From Candidatus Saccharimonadota bacterium (GTDB taxonomy: Bacteria > Patescibacteriota > Saccharimonadia > Saccharimonadales > Saccharimonadaceae), in assembly GCA_017437945.1 (NCBI GenBank), contig JAFRWP010000007.1, forward strand, positions 62,001-126,000: DNA of 64,000 nucleotides, written 5' to 3'. The notes beneath the pieces are model-generated. The model saw nothing but the letters and a program-made list of their open reading frames with translations. It searched no databases and was not told where the DNA came from. The position numbers and the translations under genes were made by a program. Shown here one piece after another: positions 49,709-57,848 of the stretch (within the stretch, counting starts at the first letter, position 1; every line of letters starts with the position of its first letter).

Positions 49709-51457
49709 CTAAAACAAATAGTTCAAGTAGTCGCGCATCATGCGGGAACCGGAGCATACATCGAGGTACGCTATCAATTCCTTATGAATCCAATATTCGA
49801 GATCGAAATCATTGTGCCAAGCTTTGGCTGCGACTTCCATCTGGCGATAGAGATTTTCGGTCTCTTGCTCCTCGGTTTTACCATCGATTGTGAGGTAATT
49901 ATCTGAAGGCATATCGGCTACGCCACCATCGTGCGTGGAAATCAGCAGGCCCATATTGGAAATATCCTTCATCCAGCTGGTACCACAAGCTTCGAGGCCA
50001 ACAATCGGCGTGTTGATTGAGCTATTGGCACCCAACGACAGTGCGAGGCCGAGCTCTTCGTCGTAATCTGGTAGATAGTGGACACGTTCTTTTAGCACTG
50101 GATGACCGTCAATGAGATGAAGCGTGTTCATAAGCTTACCAAACATATTCGAGTCGCCCATATGGACGCGGCCGGCTAGAATGTAATGCGCATTGTTGTC
50201 TTCGAGAATTTTTGCCAAACGATCCGGATTATTAAATGGCAAAGTTGGACGCTTGTAATCAACGAAGCGGCGCTTGAAGTCAAAGAGGAAGGCACCTTCT
50301 GGAATATGTACTGGATTGCCATATTGGTCGGTGCGATGCTGTAAAATTTCATTAAGTTTAGCGCGGCCGAGATTCTTTAGGTGACGAATTTCAGCAGCGG
50401 TAATCTTTTCAATATTATCTTCGAAGCCCGGAACAACTGGTAGATCGAACTTATCAAGAATATTGTGGTTATGGTAGTAATCCATAATCTCAGGTAGCAC
50501 CCAGGTGCGCATATGGATACCGTTAGTAACACTCTTGAATTTAACCTTATTACCATTAATGTCATGATAGTTAGCTACGCGCGCATGAAGCTTTGATACG
50601 CCGGAGCGAAGCTCGGCAATCTCGACGGTCGGTGTAGACAGGCGGATAACACCATCGGTAAACTTATCAGAAAGCCAGCGGCGTACGGCCACGGACTTAA
50701 TGTTCGGGAAGACATAACGCTCGAACTGATCATAGTGGAAGGTAGCTTCTGCGGCCTGGACTAGAGTATGGTTTGTATAAAGCGTATGCTTACGCGTGTA
50801 TACAATAGCTTCATAAACTTCCATACCAGAGCTAACGAGTTCATCAAGACGAGCTACGGCTGCAAAGAAAGTTGCAACCTCATTGAGCTGAATCACGGCC
50901 GGGCGGAGACCGACAAGCTTAAGCGCCTGATAGCCGCCAAAGCCTAATGCTACTTCCTGATAAAGGCGATGATCGGAACCGGATTCGCCTGAGTATAATT
51001 CACCAAAGTTTGGCTCAGTGATGCATAAGAAGCGGGAAGAACCCATCTGTTTTTCGACTACTGCTAGTTCAACCGAAGTCGTATTGGTACGAATACGTAC
51101 GTTGTCGACGTAATTGAAGCCAAAGTCACGATAATCGCGCTCTTCGTGGTAATCGATTTGCTCCATGTTCTGCATCTTTTGATGCGATTCCCATGGATAA
51201 AATGGCGTCACAAGTACGAATGGGACCTGCAGCTGTTCGGCAACACGGCGCATGTCGGCCGCGAGCACGCCCAAGCCGCCACCGCCACGGATACCATTAG
51301 ACTTATCATAAGTTTCAATCGTCCAATAACAATATGGACGTTCTGGAGATAATTTCTGTACTAATTTGTCGCGAGAGATCGCAGAATAAAACTGCTCAAC
51401 ATCTTCCACTGAATCAAGTGGATGATATACTCTTGCGTTTAGATTTTGATTTTCCAC
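49709..51457 (-). CDS. glgP: alpha-glucan phosphorylase, short form
   Basis: A GT35 enzyme that releases glucose-1-phosphate from alpha-glucans with pyridoxal phosphate. The 582-residue protein fits the short class of about 550-720 rather than the 800-residue type. GLGVLAADMRRVAEQL near 61, FDFKRRFVDYKRP near 389 and EACGTSWMKDISNMG with the PLP Lys497 are all present. It offers a way to use host or stored glycogen. No glycogen synthesis gene is nearby. GGGTGG precedes the ATG. Confidence 0.9.
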   Translation of the reverse strand: MENQNLNARVYHPLDSVEDVEQFYSAISRDKLVQKLSPERPYCYWTIETYDKSNGIRGGGGLGVLAADMRRVAEQLQVPFVLVTPFYPWESHQKMQNMEQIDYHEERDYRDFGFNYVDNVRIRTNTTSVELAVVEKQMGSSRFLCITEPNFGELYSGESGSDHRLYQEVALGFGGYQALKLVGLRPAVIQLNEVATFFAAVARLDELVSSGMEVYEAIVYTRKHTLYTNHTLVQAAEATFHYDQFERYVFPNIKSVAVRRWLSDKFTDGVIRLSTPTVEIAELRSGVSKLHARVANYHDINGNKVKFKSVTNGIHMRTWVLPEIMDYYHNHNILDKFDLPVVPGFEDNIEKITAAEIRHLKNLGRAKLNEILQHRTDQYGNPVHIPEGAFLFDFKRRFVDYKRPTLPFNNPDRLAKILEDNNAHYILAGRVHMGDSNMFGKLMNTLHLIDGHPVLKERVHYLPDYDEELGLALSLGANSSINTPIVGLEACGTSWMKDISNMGLLISTHDGGVADMPSDNYLTIDGKTEEQETENLYRQMEVAAKAWHNDFDLEYWIHKELIAYLDVCSGSRMMRDYLNYLF

Positions 51458-51508
51458 CCTTGTTGTTCCTATTATTTCTTATGCTTATACTCCTATTTAT
51501 CATAGCAT

Positions 51509-51538
51509 GAAAAAGGCCGCTTCGTAAAGCGACCTTTT
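51509..51538 (-). terminator. terminator of the gene at 51552
   Basis: AAGGTCGCTT/AAGCGGCCTT-type hairpin with T-run on the minus strand. Confidence 0.65.
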
Positions 51539-51551
51539 GTCCGAAAAGTAC

Positions 51552-52541
51552 TTAGGGTTCACGGGGAAGTTCCGGTGCAATGATGCTGGCCCCGCCCAGC
51601 GAGTATACCGTTCGCGAAATCCGCGACAGGAAGTCGAACTCGAATCGGCTTCCGCCGCAGTGTAGCATCTCACGCGCTTCTGCTATAGCCAAGTCGAACG
51701 GAATCGAATCGCCGACGCCCATCTTGTAGACTTTGAATAGATTCAAACCCTTACGGAAGGCTTCCGGCGGAACCACGCCAATGACCTGGAACGAACAGTC
51801 TCTAATCTTTTTCCTGTAGAGAGTGAGGGCAAGCAGAGTCATAGTTTGTGGCTCAATGGCAATCCGTTCACTGCTGCAGCCAACCGACTTGAAAACTGTC
51901 CGTTGGCGCGTAGCGGTCGGTGCTACCCAGATATTATTGCCGGAAGAAATGAAATCGGCGCATCGATTCTGGTAAAGCGTCATCAGGGACTTGCTCAGAT
52001 CGTCGACTACTGCCATGGTTTCGGCGTTAGCTTTTTTAGCCATTTTTCGCCTCGTGGATGGAGTAATGACTGGCATTACATAAATACCAATTTCTTCCAG
52101 CTCGTTCACGATTGGCATGATGGCTTCATACCAAGGTAGGTTAACAGGGAACAGGTTGATCTTGTTGTGGATACTTTCTACGCAGATGTAGATGAAGCGC
52201 AGTATCTCACCGAGAGACGGATGATTGAATCCGAAGACGGTGCCATGCTCATTGTCGGGCAGATAACCCTTCAAGGTGCAGGGCGCGGCTTTCCGCAGAA
52301 TTTTTATAATCCTCTTGCGGCCTTTAGATTCAAGATTCATCTTATGCGGTTCAGGGCTCACTTCTTTCTTGAGTCCGGTCAGGGCGATGAGCGCCCAGCA
52401 AACAAACCCGGTAAAGTTCATTTCCGCACGGAGCTTACGAAACCCCATGCTTTGGAGCAGTGAAAACTTGCGTTTCCTGAGGCCATCGACGACATCCGCG
52501 GCCGACATAGCCTTAATTTCATCCAGAGTCAATTTCTTCAT
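51552..52541 (-). CDS. possible lipid acyltransferase
   Basis: A 329-residue protein. GTVFGFNHPSLGEILRF near residue 102 resembles motif I (NHxxxxD/E) of PlsC-type glycerolipid acyltransferases, with Glu in place of Asp, and VAPTATRQRT near 208 could be motif III. A hydrophobic patch lies near residues 45-58. The match is partial and other membrane-associated enzymes remain possible. ATG at 52541 is preferred to the GTG at 52550 because AGGGGGTG precedes it. Its codon usage groups it with cdsA, so a lipid role for both is plausible. Confidence 0.45.
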   Translation of the reverse strand: MKKLTLDEIKAMSAADVVDGLRKRKFSLLQSMGFRKLRAEMNFTGFVCWALIALTGLKKEVSPEPHKMNLESKGRKRIIKILRKAAPCTLKGYLPDNEHGTVFGFNHPSLGEILRFIYICVESIHNKINLFPVNLPWYEAIMPIVNELEEIGIYVMPVITPSTRRKMAKKANAETMAVVDDLSKSLMTLYQNRCADFISSGNNIWVAPTATRQRTVFKSVGCSSERIAIEPQTMTLLALTLYRKKIRDCSFQVIGVVPPEAFRKGLNLFKVYKMGVGDSIPFDLAIAEAREMLHCGGSRFEFDFLSRISRTVYSLGGASIIAPELPREP

Positions 52542-52702
52542 GCGGTGCACCCCCTATCTCGATAATGAGCATTCGTTAGAACGCTGATATTATAACATAA
52601 TAGCCATTAATAGGCAAATATAACGCTTATGCTCGCGCATCGAAATGGATTCTGTATAATAAAAAACGGGTATACGCCAGATCTTTAAAGGAGGTGAGGA
52701 AA

Positions 52703-53284
52703 ATGGCGCTAATGAACCGATGTATCTTCGGAACTGCTTTACGTCACGAAGATACGGAAGAAATTCTTACAAAGTATGGCCATACGGCTAGAGTCGGAAA
52801 TCTGGAGCTACACGCTGGAAACTACGAGTATTCTCGGCGTGGCGACGCTAATTGGGTGTTCGTTTTGGATCGCGACGATTACCGCTACATTAGTCTACGT
52901 AAGAATATCGGCGTATATGATATTCCTAATGTAGTTGGATGCCTGCTAGGTTGCCTAGTTGGCATTGAAGGAGACTTGATTCGGTTCCGGATTACGGAAA
53001 GCAAGCCGTCTCATCTTCTTTTATGCTGCATTGACACGGAAACCAGCAGAGAGAAGGCGCAAGCCGCTCAGCCGGACGCGCTGACAGACGAAGCTGGTCG
53101 AAACTGCTTCTTCGCAGTGTATTCATTATCGCGTCCGGTTACATCAAATTATGCTCGCGGTGATGACTATTACGACAATTATTATGACGACGACCCAGAT
53201 AGTGAAGACGTCTATGATGATCGTAATAGCGAGTTGAGTGAGCATGATTTAGTGCAACTTCGGCTCAGTAGCAGCGGATTCTGA
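52703..53284 (+). CDS. hypothetical protein with acidic C-terminal tail
   Basis: A 193-residue protein not recognised. The first 150 residues look like a mixed alpha/beta domain with several Cys (GCLLGCLVG, LLLCCID). The tail is unusually acidic and Tyr-rich (DDYYDNYYDDDPDSEDVYDD). AAAGGAGGTG (52687-52696) is a near-perfect Shine-Dalgarno sequence eight bases before the ATG; the in-frame GTG at 52694 lies inside it. TATAAT is at about 52658. Confidence 0.6.
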   Translation: MALMNRCIFGTALRHEDTEEILTKYGHTARVGNLELHAGNYEYSRRGDANWVFVLDRDDYRYISLRKNIGVYDIPNVVGCLLGCLVGIEGDLIRFRITESKPSHLLLCCIDTETSREKAQAAQPDALTDEAGRNCFFAVYSLSRPVTSNYARGDDYYDNYYDDDPDSEDVYDDRNSELSEHDLVQLRLSSSGF

Positions 53285-53293
53285 CTCCTACCT

Positions 53294-53331
53294 TCGGCCC
53301 CAGGCTTCGCGCTTGGGGCTTTGCATTTTTT
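53294..53331 (+). terminator. intrinsic terminator
   Basis: GCCCCAGGC/GCTTGGGGC stem with T-run. Confidence 0.75.
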
Positions 53332-53370
53332 GGCATTTTGTACTACAATAATCAAGACCGAATGATTCGT

Positions 53371-53445
53371 TGGGGATTCGCCAAGTGGTAAGGCAGTGGG
53401 TTCTGGTCCCACCATTCGGGGGTTCGAATCCCTCATCCCCAGCCA
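53371..53445 (+). tRNA. tRNA-Gln (anticodon CUG)
   Basis: TGGGGAT acceptor pairs with ATCCCCA; D arm GCC..GGC; anticodon stem GTGGG/CCCAC around loop TTCTGGT; T arm GGGGGTTCGAATCCCTC; CCA encoded. Confidence 0.93.
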
Positions 53446-53446
53446 T

Positions 53447-53490
53447 TCAAGATAAAGAAACACCCCCGAAGGGTGTGTTTTTTATCTTGA
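53447..53490. terminator. terminator after tRNA-Gln
   Basis: CAAGATAAA-AAACACCC / GGGTGTGTTT-TTATCTTG, a long interrupted stem usable in both directions. Confidence 0.8.
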
Positions 53491-53524
53491 ATTACGGAGT
53501 AAGATTCGCCTCTAGGGGTTCGCC

Positions 53525-53558
53525 CAATGCCCGGCTGCGGAGCAGCGACGGCGCATTG
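53525..53558. other. GC-rich compound hairpin of unknown role
   Basis: CAATGC-CCG-CTGC-gga-GCAG-CGG-GCATTG can fold into a three-part stem. It stands in a 90-base gap between the tRNA-Gln terminator and the TfoX-N gene and is much richer in G and C than its surroundings. It may be a repeat or structured RNA. Confidence 0.35.
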
Positions 53559-53579
53559 TTTATATCCCCCATCCCAGCT

Positions 53580-53873
53580 TTATTTAATTAATCCGCCAAC
53601 AGTCTTATCGACTATTTCCGCCAGTTTCTTTTTGTCATCTACGTCTTCGACAAAATACATCGGCTTGGCGCCCTTATATGGTATCTCTTCACCCATATGA
53701 AATATCTTGTTTCCGGGCACAATCTTCACGAGCAGGCGATCATCGTAAATGCCACCAAATAGTACGCTGCGCGAGTAAAGTAAATATTCTCCCATCATCG
53801 CTCGGCAACTAACGTCTGGCACTTCGGATAATTGCTCTAATATATAATCTCTGTATTCTTTTGAACTGGCCAT
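53580..53873 (-). CDS. TfoX N-terminal domain protein
   Basis: A 97-residue stand-alone TfoX_N domain: KEYRDYILEQL, RAMMGEYLLYSRSVLFGGIYDDRLLVK and KPMYFVEDVDDKKKL fit the family. In gamma-proteobacteria TfoX promotes competence genes; single-domain forms are widespread and their action is unclear. TATAAT is six bases before the ATG, a leaderless start. Confidence 0.88.
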   Translation of the reverse strand: MASSKEYRDYILEQLSEVPDVSCRAMMGEYLLYSRSVLFGGIYDDRLLVKIVPGNKIFHMGEEIPYKGAKPMYFVEDVDDKKKLAEIVDKTVGGLIK

Positions 53874-53879
53874 ATATTT

Positions 53880-53885
53880 ATTATA
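53880..53885 (-). promoter_or_regulatory. -10 box of the TfoX-N gene, leaderless start
   Basis: TATAAT on the minus strand, six bases before the ATG. Confidence 0.6.
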
Positions 53886-53901
53886 TAATATCGAAAAATT
53901 G

Positions 53902-53925
53902 CACCTTAATTTTCGACGAAAGGTG
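53902..53925 (+). promoter_or_regulatory. leader hairpin over the ribosome binding site
   Basis: CACCTT (53902-53907) can pair with AAGGTG (53920-53925), part of the Shine-Dalgarno of the GTG at 53935; loop 12 bases. Confidence 0.4.
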
Positions 53926-53934
53926 GTCTTATGC

Positions 53935-54597
53935 GTGAAAGAGAAATTCCTAAATATTTGCCGATGCCTAGTCGGCGATGAAGGGGGATTCGAGGAAACC
54001 GGTTGTTACCAGTGGTATTACACCCTGTATGTTGCAATTTCTATAATGTTTGCCTGGCGAAACTACCCCGATATCGCGCTATATTACATGACGGTATTAA
54101 TTGTTGAGTATCTCATAGTTTGCGTTTACGGGTATTTTTCACTATCCGATTTCGTCCCGGCGCTGCCAATAATTTATCTGTTCATTATTACAGCAACCAC
54201 GCTTACCTTATTTATCATGAACTGGAAGCTGGCTCTTGTGACTACACTCATTAACGTTACTGGCATTCTGGTTTCTCCGGACGAAAGTGGCCAAAGTATC
54301 GTGTTCCATTTTCCCGAAAGCGAGAAATGGCGCGCACTCATCCCTAATGCAGTCTATCTCGGGCTATTTATTTATGCTACTTTGATTCTTCCGGTCGACG
54401 TGGCTACAAAAGTCATTATTGTTGTCGCCGCAATCCTGCTGCATCCATTCATAGATACTATGGACCGGAACAATATCTGTTATTACGGCAACCTTCTGGA
54501 TAGCGTATTCACGCTTCTGGACTATAGGGATGAGCGCAGAGATCAAAAATACCAGAAAGAGAAAGAAACCACCAAAGACGAAAACACCCCCCGTTAA
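53935..54597 (+). CDS. polytopic membrane protein, unknown function
   Basis: A 220-residue protein with about six hydrophobic helices and a charged, likely cytoplasmic C-terminus (RDERRDQKYQKEKETTKDENTPR). Not recognised. The start is GTG at 53935 with AAAGGTGG eight bases upstream; the ATG at 53931 is in another frame, and the earlier TTG at 53899 lacks a site. A terminator follows at once. Confidence 0.55.
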   Translation: MKEKFLNICRCLVGDEGGFEETGCYQWYYTLYVAISIMFAWRNYPDIALYYMTVLIVEYLIVCVYGYFSLSDFVPALPIIYLFIITATTLTLFIMNWKLALVTTLINVTGILVSPDESGQSIVFHFPESEKWRALIPNAVYLGLFIYATLILPVDVATKVIIVVAAILLHPFIDTMDRNNICYYGNLLDSVFTLLDYRDERRDQKYQKEKETTKDENTPR

Positions 54598-54614
54598 GGA
54601 GGGTGTTTTTTTAT
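54580..54614. terminator. bidirectional terminator
   Basis: AACACCCCCC/GGAGGGTGTT hairpin between convergent genes. Confidence 0.8.
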
Positions 54615-54982
54615 TTTGCCGTATTCAGAAATGCTCGAATTAACTCCTCGTCGTTACTGAATTCTTTACCAGCAATTAGCTCAGATTTTACCTTCTCGTT
54701 ATAAATGTCCAAGTTCATGGGGGTAAATTTATACATCTGGCCACCTTCTGTGTCGCTGCGTTTAAAAGCAAAATAATCATCGTTTTGTCGAATCTCATCC
54801 GCCACCATCGCTCGTTCGTGCGCAGTGTCGAACCAAGATACGACAGTGGTGCCATCGTCATTATGTTTTATAGCTACATCAATTCCTACCAAAACCGAAT
54901 CATCGTCCGAAGACTCAACATAGTAAACCGGCATTGGCAATTTTTCTTGAGTTTCGCTTGAATTGCGGAATTGTTCGTGCAT
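54611..54982 (-). CDS. small soluble partner of the HipA-like gene
   Basis: A 123-residue protein of unknown family, acidic, with a central WFDTAHERAMVADEI helix. Its ATG at 54982 overlaps the stop of the 919-residue gene (TAATG), so it is translated by coupling and made in proportion to it. An earlier in-frame ATG at 54994 has no ribosome site. Size, position and coupling would suit an immunity protein, chaperone or antitoxin. That is inference from arrangement only. Confidence 0.6.
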   Translation of the reverse strand: MHEQFRNSSETQEKLPMPVYYVESSDDDSVLVGIDVAIKHNDDGTTVVSWFDTAHERAMVADEIRQNDDYFAFKRSDTEGGQMYKFTPMNLDIYNEKVKSELIAGKEFSNDEELIRAFLNTAK

Positions 54983-57741
54983 TATTTGTTCCATTTCTGT
55001 TTAATATCGATGATATTCTGTAGGTCTACATCTAACTTCTCTTGGGCATATCTAAGGAGAATATTATTGGCATCGAGCGGATCGAACGGCCCACCTAGGT
55101 ATTTATTAATTAATCCGACACTAATATTATTCACGATATACATAGATAGGTCGTTCTTGAGGTCGTCCTTGTGACCATGTTCGGAAACGGCATCAAATAG
55201 GGCATAAACATCCTTTTGTGTTTCGCAGAGGTCCAAAATCCCATCCATGCCCGGATATTCGGCGGTACCGTTTAGGATTCCTTCTTTACTCTGGGTCGAC
55301 TGTTCTTGCTTTTGCACCCACTCCTGATCAAGACTATCGTCCCAATCTTCAATTTCGGATGGATCCTTGCGTTTGGATGCAACATAATTCTCATTCGGTA
55401 CAACAATTTCTTCTATCGGGCGGCCACCAATTTCGGAGACGCCTTTTTCGCGTAAAGCCACCAATATCTCGTCGCATTGAGCCGGGTTGACGCGAACCTC
55501 CTCGATGTAGTCCGGTCCAATACCGGTCCGAAACATCTGCTCATTCGTGTTCGCGAGCAAAGTGCCATCGTTCAATTTGCCGAACAATTCGTCCGGCGAT
55601 AGTCTTTGCGGATATTCGTCGTCTTCGGTGGAACCATAGCGGTCACGGTCGTACGAATACCAGTCAGTGCGATCAAATAATTCCGGTTTAAATATTACCG
55701 TAGCAGTCATCAAGGCTTCGGCGTGGTCTCGTCTAGAAATACGGGTAAAAACACTATCGCCACCGCCAGACTTCAAATCTTTGGAGGTAGACATGCCATC
55801 GTCGTAGATGCCGCGTTCGTAACGTTCAGAAGAGCAGAGGAGGCCATTCATTAATGTTGAGACGATTGAGTCAGTCTCGTCGCTATACATCACATGATAA
55901 GCGCGCGCTTCGCCATATTTTGCCTCATATTCTTTGTGTTTTCCGGGCTCGACCAACGTCGAATACCCAGGAGCGACTTCTTTGCTTTCGAGCCGGCCGG
56001 CGGCCTCGTAATCTTCGGCGTGCATCTCATAAATCCGATGTTCCCAACCATAACGAGCTTGTTTGTATTTATCCTCATATTCATCAGAAACCTCATTAAG
56101 GGCGCCAGTAATTCCGATATCGTTCTCCATAATATCGGCCACAGCCTTTTCGATATCCTCAGATGGCATTTCGCTCGGCGCCACAATCTTCACCATGCCG
56201 TGTGCCGTTCGTACTTGAGTATCGGGGTTCGCTATATAGACTTTCACGTCACCGCGGCTAAACGAAATTGCCTCACAGAGTGCGTATGGCTCTGCCTCGC
56301 CAGCTTTATTTATATGCCAGTCCGAAATGGCATCGTATCGATACGTCTCATCTTGATGGACAAATTTATCGTACAGTTTTCTGTGCAGCTGCTCTTCGGA
56401 ATTGCGAAGTTTGAACGAGATTTCAACTCGTCCGGCTGGACTTTTGTCGTAGATATTCAACTTCTGACCTTCGATATGGTCATGGTCGCATGTAATCTCG
56501 CTGCGACGGAAGACTACAAAATCTCCAATTTGCTTAGGCCCCAACTCGCGCAGCTCGCTCAGTTTTTGTGCTAATCGGCCATCCGAAACGACTTCGCGAC
56601 GCTCGGCGATGCTGGTCTCGTCTTCGGATGAATCATTCTGGGCCGCCTCGGCGCACAACTGCTCTAAATACCTTCGGCGACCTAGCATACCGTCGAGCAC
56701 CATATCGTGTGTCGATCCTTCCAGCCCCGATTGCTCGACAATCTCACGAATATCATCCTCGCTCAGATTATCTAGCAATGACTGTGCCTGCTCAATAATC
56801 TCTTTCTGCGTAATGTCTTCAAACACTTTTCCGGCCGAATAATTTGGATTACGCATCGAATCGAGCTCGGGTATACTATTGGGCGAATATTCTTTGAGTC
56901 TGCCTTGAGCGCGGTAAATCAAAGAGCCACCGTTATCGATCCGATACAAACCACCATCGCTAGCGCGAGCGATATTATCGTGCACGGCACCCACAACGTC
57001 CCAGTTCGCCAAGAAGGCATCGGCCACAAAGCCCATCTGCACATCTGGGTTCTTTTTCTGCTCCTCAATATACGCCACATCTGCGCCGGGAATTTCCGAC
57101 GACGCGACCGCCTCTTGCCCGTCAATTACGGCTAGCTCAGAGCTGACCGCCTTAATGCCGAGGCGCGCATAGACTTCATTTGCGATATATTCCGTACGTC
57201 CTTGATTTGGATCTTCATAAAACTTCACGTAATAGCGCTCGCCAGTGCTCGGATACTCATACCAACCACCCGGATTCGTGCCATGTGCACGGTCGACTTT
57301 AATGACGCGATCCCATTTGGCGTCTTCTATGGTTTGGGCGGCTAATTCCGCCACATCCTCGCCCGTTGGGAGAGTTACTTCTTCTTCATGCAGGGCAGCG
57401 ATCGAAGCGATTAATTCAGTTTCGGTTTCCTCGGTATCCAGACTTAAGATAGGGTTCTCGCCCGATGATTGATCGTAACCGGCTTTTTCCATCGCTCCTT
57501 GCACAAGCACGGACGAAACAGCATCGTTAATATCGGAGGACTCAGACTCGGTACGCTGGCCATCGGCATCAGCATCGGAAATAGTTTCACGTGCGGCATC
57601 AACCAGCGCTTCGTCGGCCACGGCGGTCAGTTTTTCGTCCGAAATGCCCATCTTTGCGGCAATCTTATCTTTAAATTCTTTGATTCTATCCAAGAATTTA
57701 TCGACTTTGTCGGTTTCCTCGTGATGTTCAAACCTCTCCAT
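54982..57741 (-). CDS. 919-residue protein with HipA-like kinase domain and possible ADP-ribosyltransferase-like domain
   Basis: A large soluble protein without a signal peptide. Residues 1-140 are acidic and helical. At about 145-360 lies a kinase-like domain: GTNPGGWY (154-161), YYVKFY with Lys173, EYIANEVY with Glu189, LANWDVVG (244-251), DN at 255-256 and YRIDNGGSL (266-274) ending in RAQG, an order shared with HipA-type kinase domains. Residues 590-790 show STLMNGLLCSSERYERG and GGGDSVFTRI, which recall ADP-ribosyltransferase-like toxin domains. The C-terminal 130 residues are helical. TATAAT is 14 bases upstream of the ATG. It could be an effector for the host cell or a defence protein. 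Confidence 0.6.
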   Translation of the reverse strand: MERFEHHEETDKVDKFLDRIKEFKDKIAAKMGISDEKLTAVADEALVDAARETISDADADGQRTESESSDINDAVSSVLVQGAMEKAGYDQSSGENPILSLDTEETETELIASIAALHEEEVTLPTGEDVAELAAQTIEDAKWDRVIKVDRAHGTNPGGWYEYPSTGERYYVKFYEDPNQGRTEYIANEVYARLGIKAVSSELAVIDGQEAVASSEIPGADVAYIEEQKKNPDVQMGFVADAFLANWDVVGAVHDNIARASDGGLYRIDNGGSLIYRAQGRLKEYSPNSIPELDSMRNPNYSAGKVFEDITQKEIIEQAQSLLDNLSEDDIREIVEQSGLEGSTHDMVLDGMLGRRRYLEQLCAEAAQNDSSEDETSIAERREVVSDGRLAQKLSELRELGPKQIGDFVVFRRSEITCDHDHIEGQKLNIYDKSPAGRVEISFKLRNSEEQLHRKLYDKFVHQDETYRYDAISDWHINKAGEAEPYALCEAISFSRGDVKVYIANPDTQVRTAHGMVKIVAPSEMPSEDIEKAVADIMENDIGITGALNEVSDEYEDKYKQARYGWEHRIYEMHAEDYEAAGRLESKEVAPGYSTLVEPGKHKEYEAKYGEARAYHVMYSDETDSIVSTLMNGLLCSSERYERGIYDDGMSTSKDLKSGGGDSVFTRISRRDHAEALMTATVIFKPELFDRTDWYSYDRDRYGSTEDDEYPQRLSPDELFGKLNDGTLLANTNEQMFRTGIGPDYIEEVRVNPAQCDEILVALREKGVSEIGGRPIEEIVVPNENYVASKRKDPSEIEDWDDSLDQEWVQKQEQSTQSKEGILNGTAEYPGMDGILDLCETQKDVYALFDAVSEHGHKDDLKNDLSMYIVNNISVGLINKYLGGPFDPLDANNILLRYAQEKLDVDLQNIIDIKQKWNK

Positions 57742-57790
57742 AATCTATATGCTTTATTATACAATATCTTGATTTTTTAAAGCTTTTATG

Positions 57791-57796
57791 CTATAA
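57791..57796 (+). promoter_or_regulatory. -10 box of the PgeF-like gene
   Basis: TATAAT about 52 bases before the ATG; the leader carries the tandem ACCTTTAAA-ACCTTT. Confidence 0.5.
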
Positions 57797-57848
57797 TAGT
57801 ACTCATGTACCTTTAAAACCTTTGTGACCGAAAAATGGGGGGATTTCG

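Noticed and set aside
57584-57599. parS-like GTTTCACGTG
   Set aside because: Only the left part matches the 16-base parS palindrome; the right half is CGGCA-like and the site lies within a coding region.
57805-57816. Upstream ATG TAC CTT TAA in the PgeF-like leader as a control peptide
   Set aside because: Three codons without a ribosome site; more likely chance.
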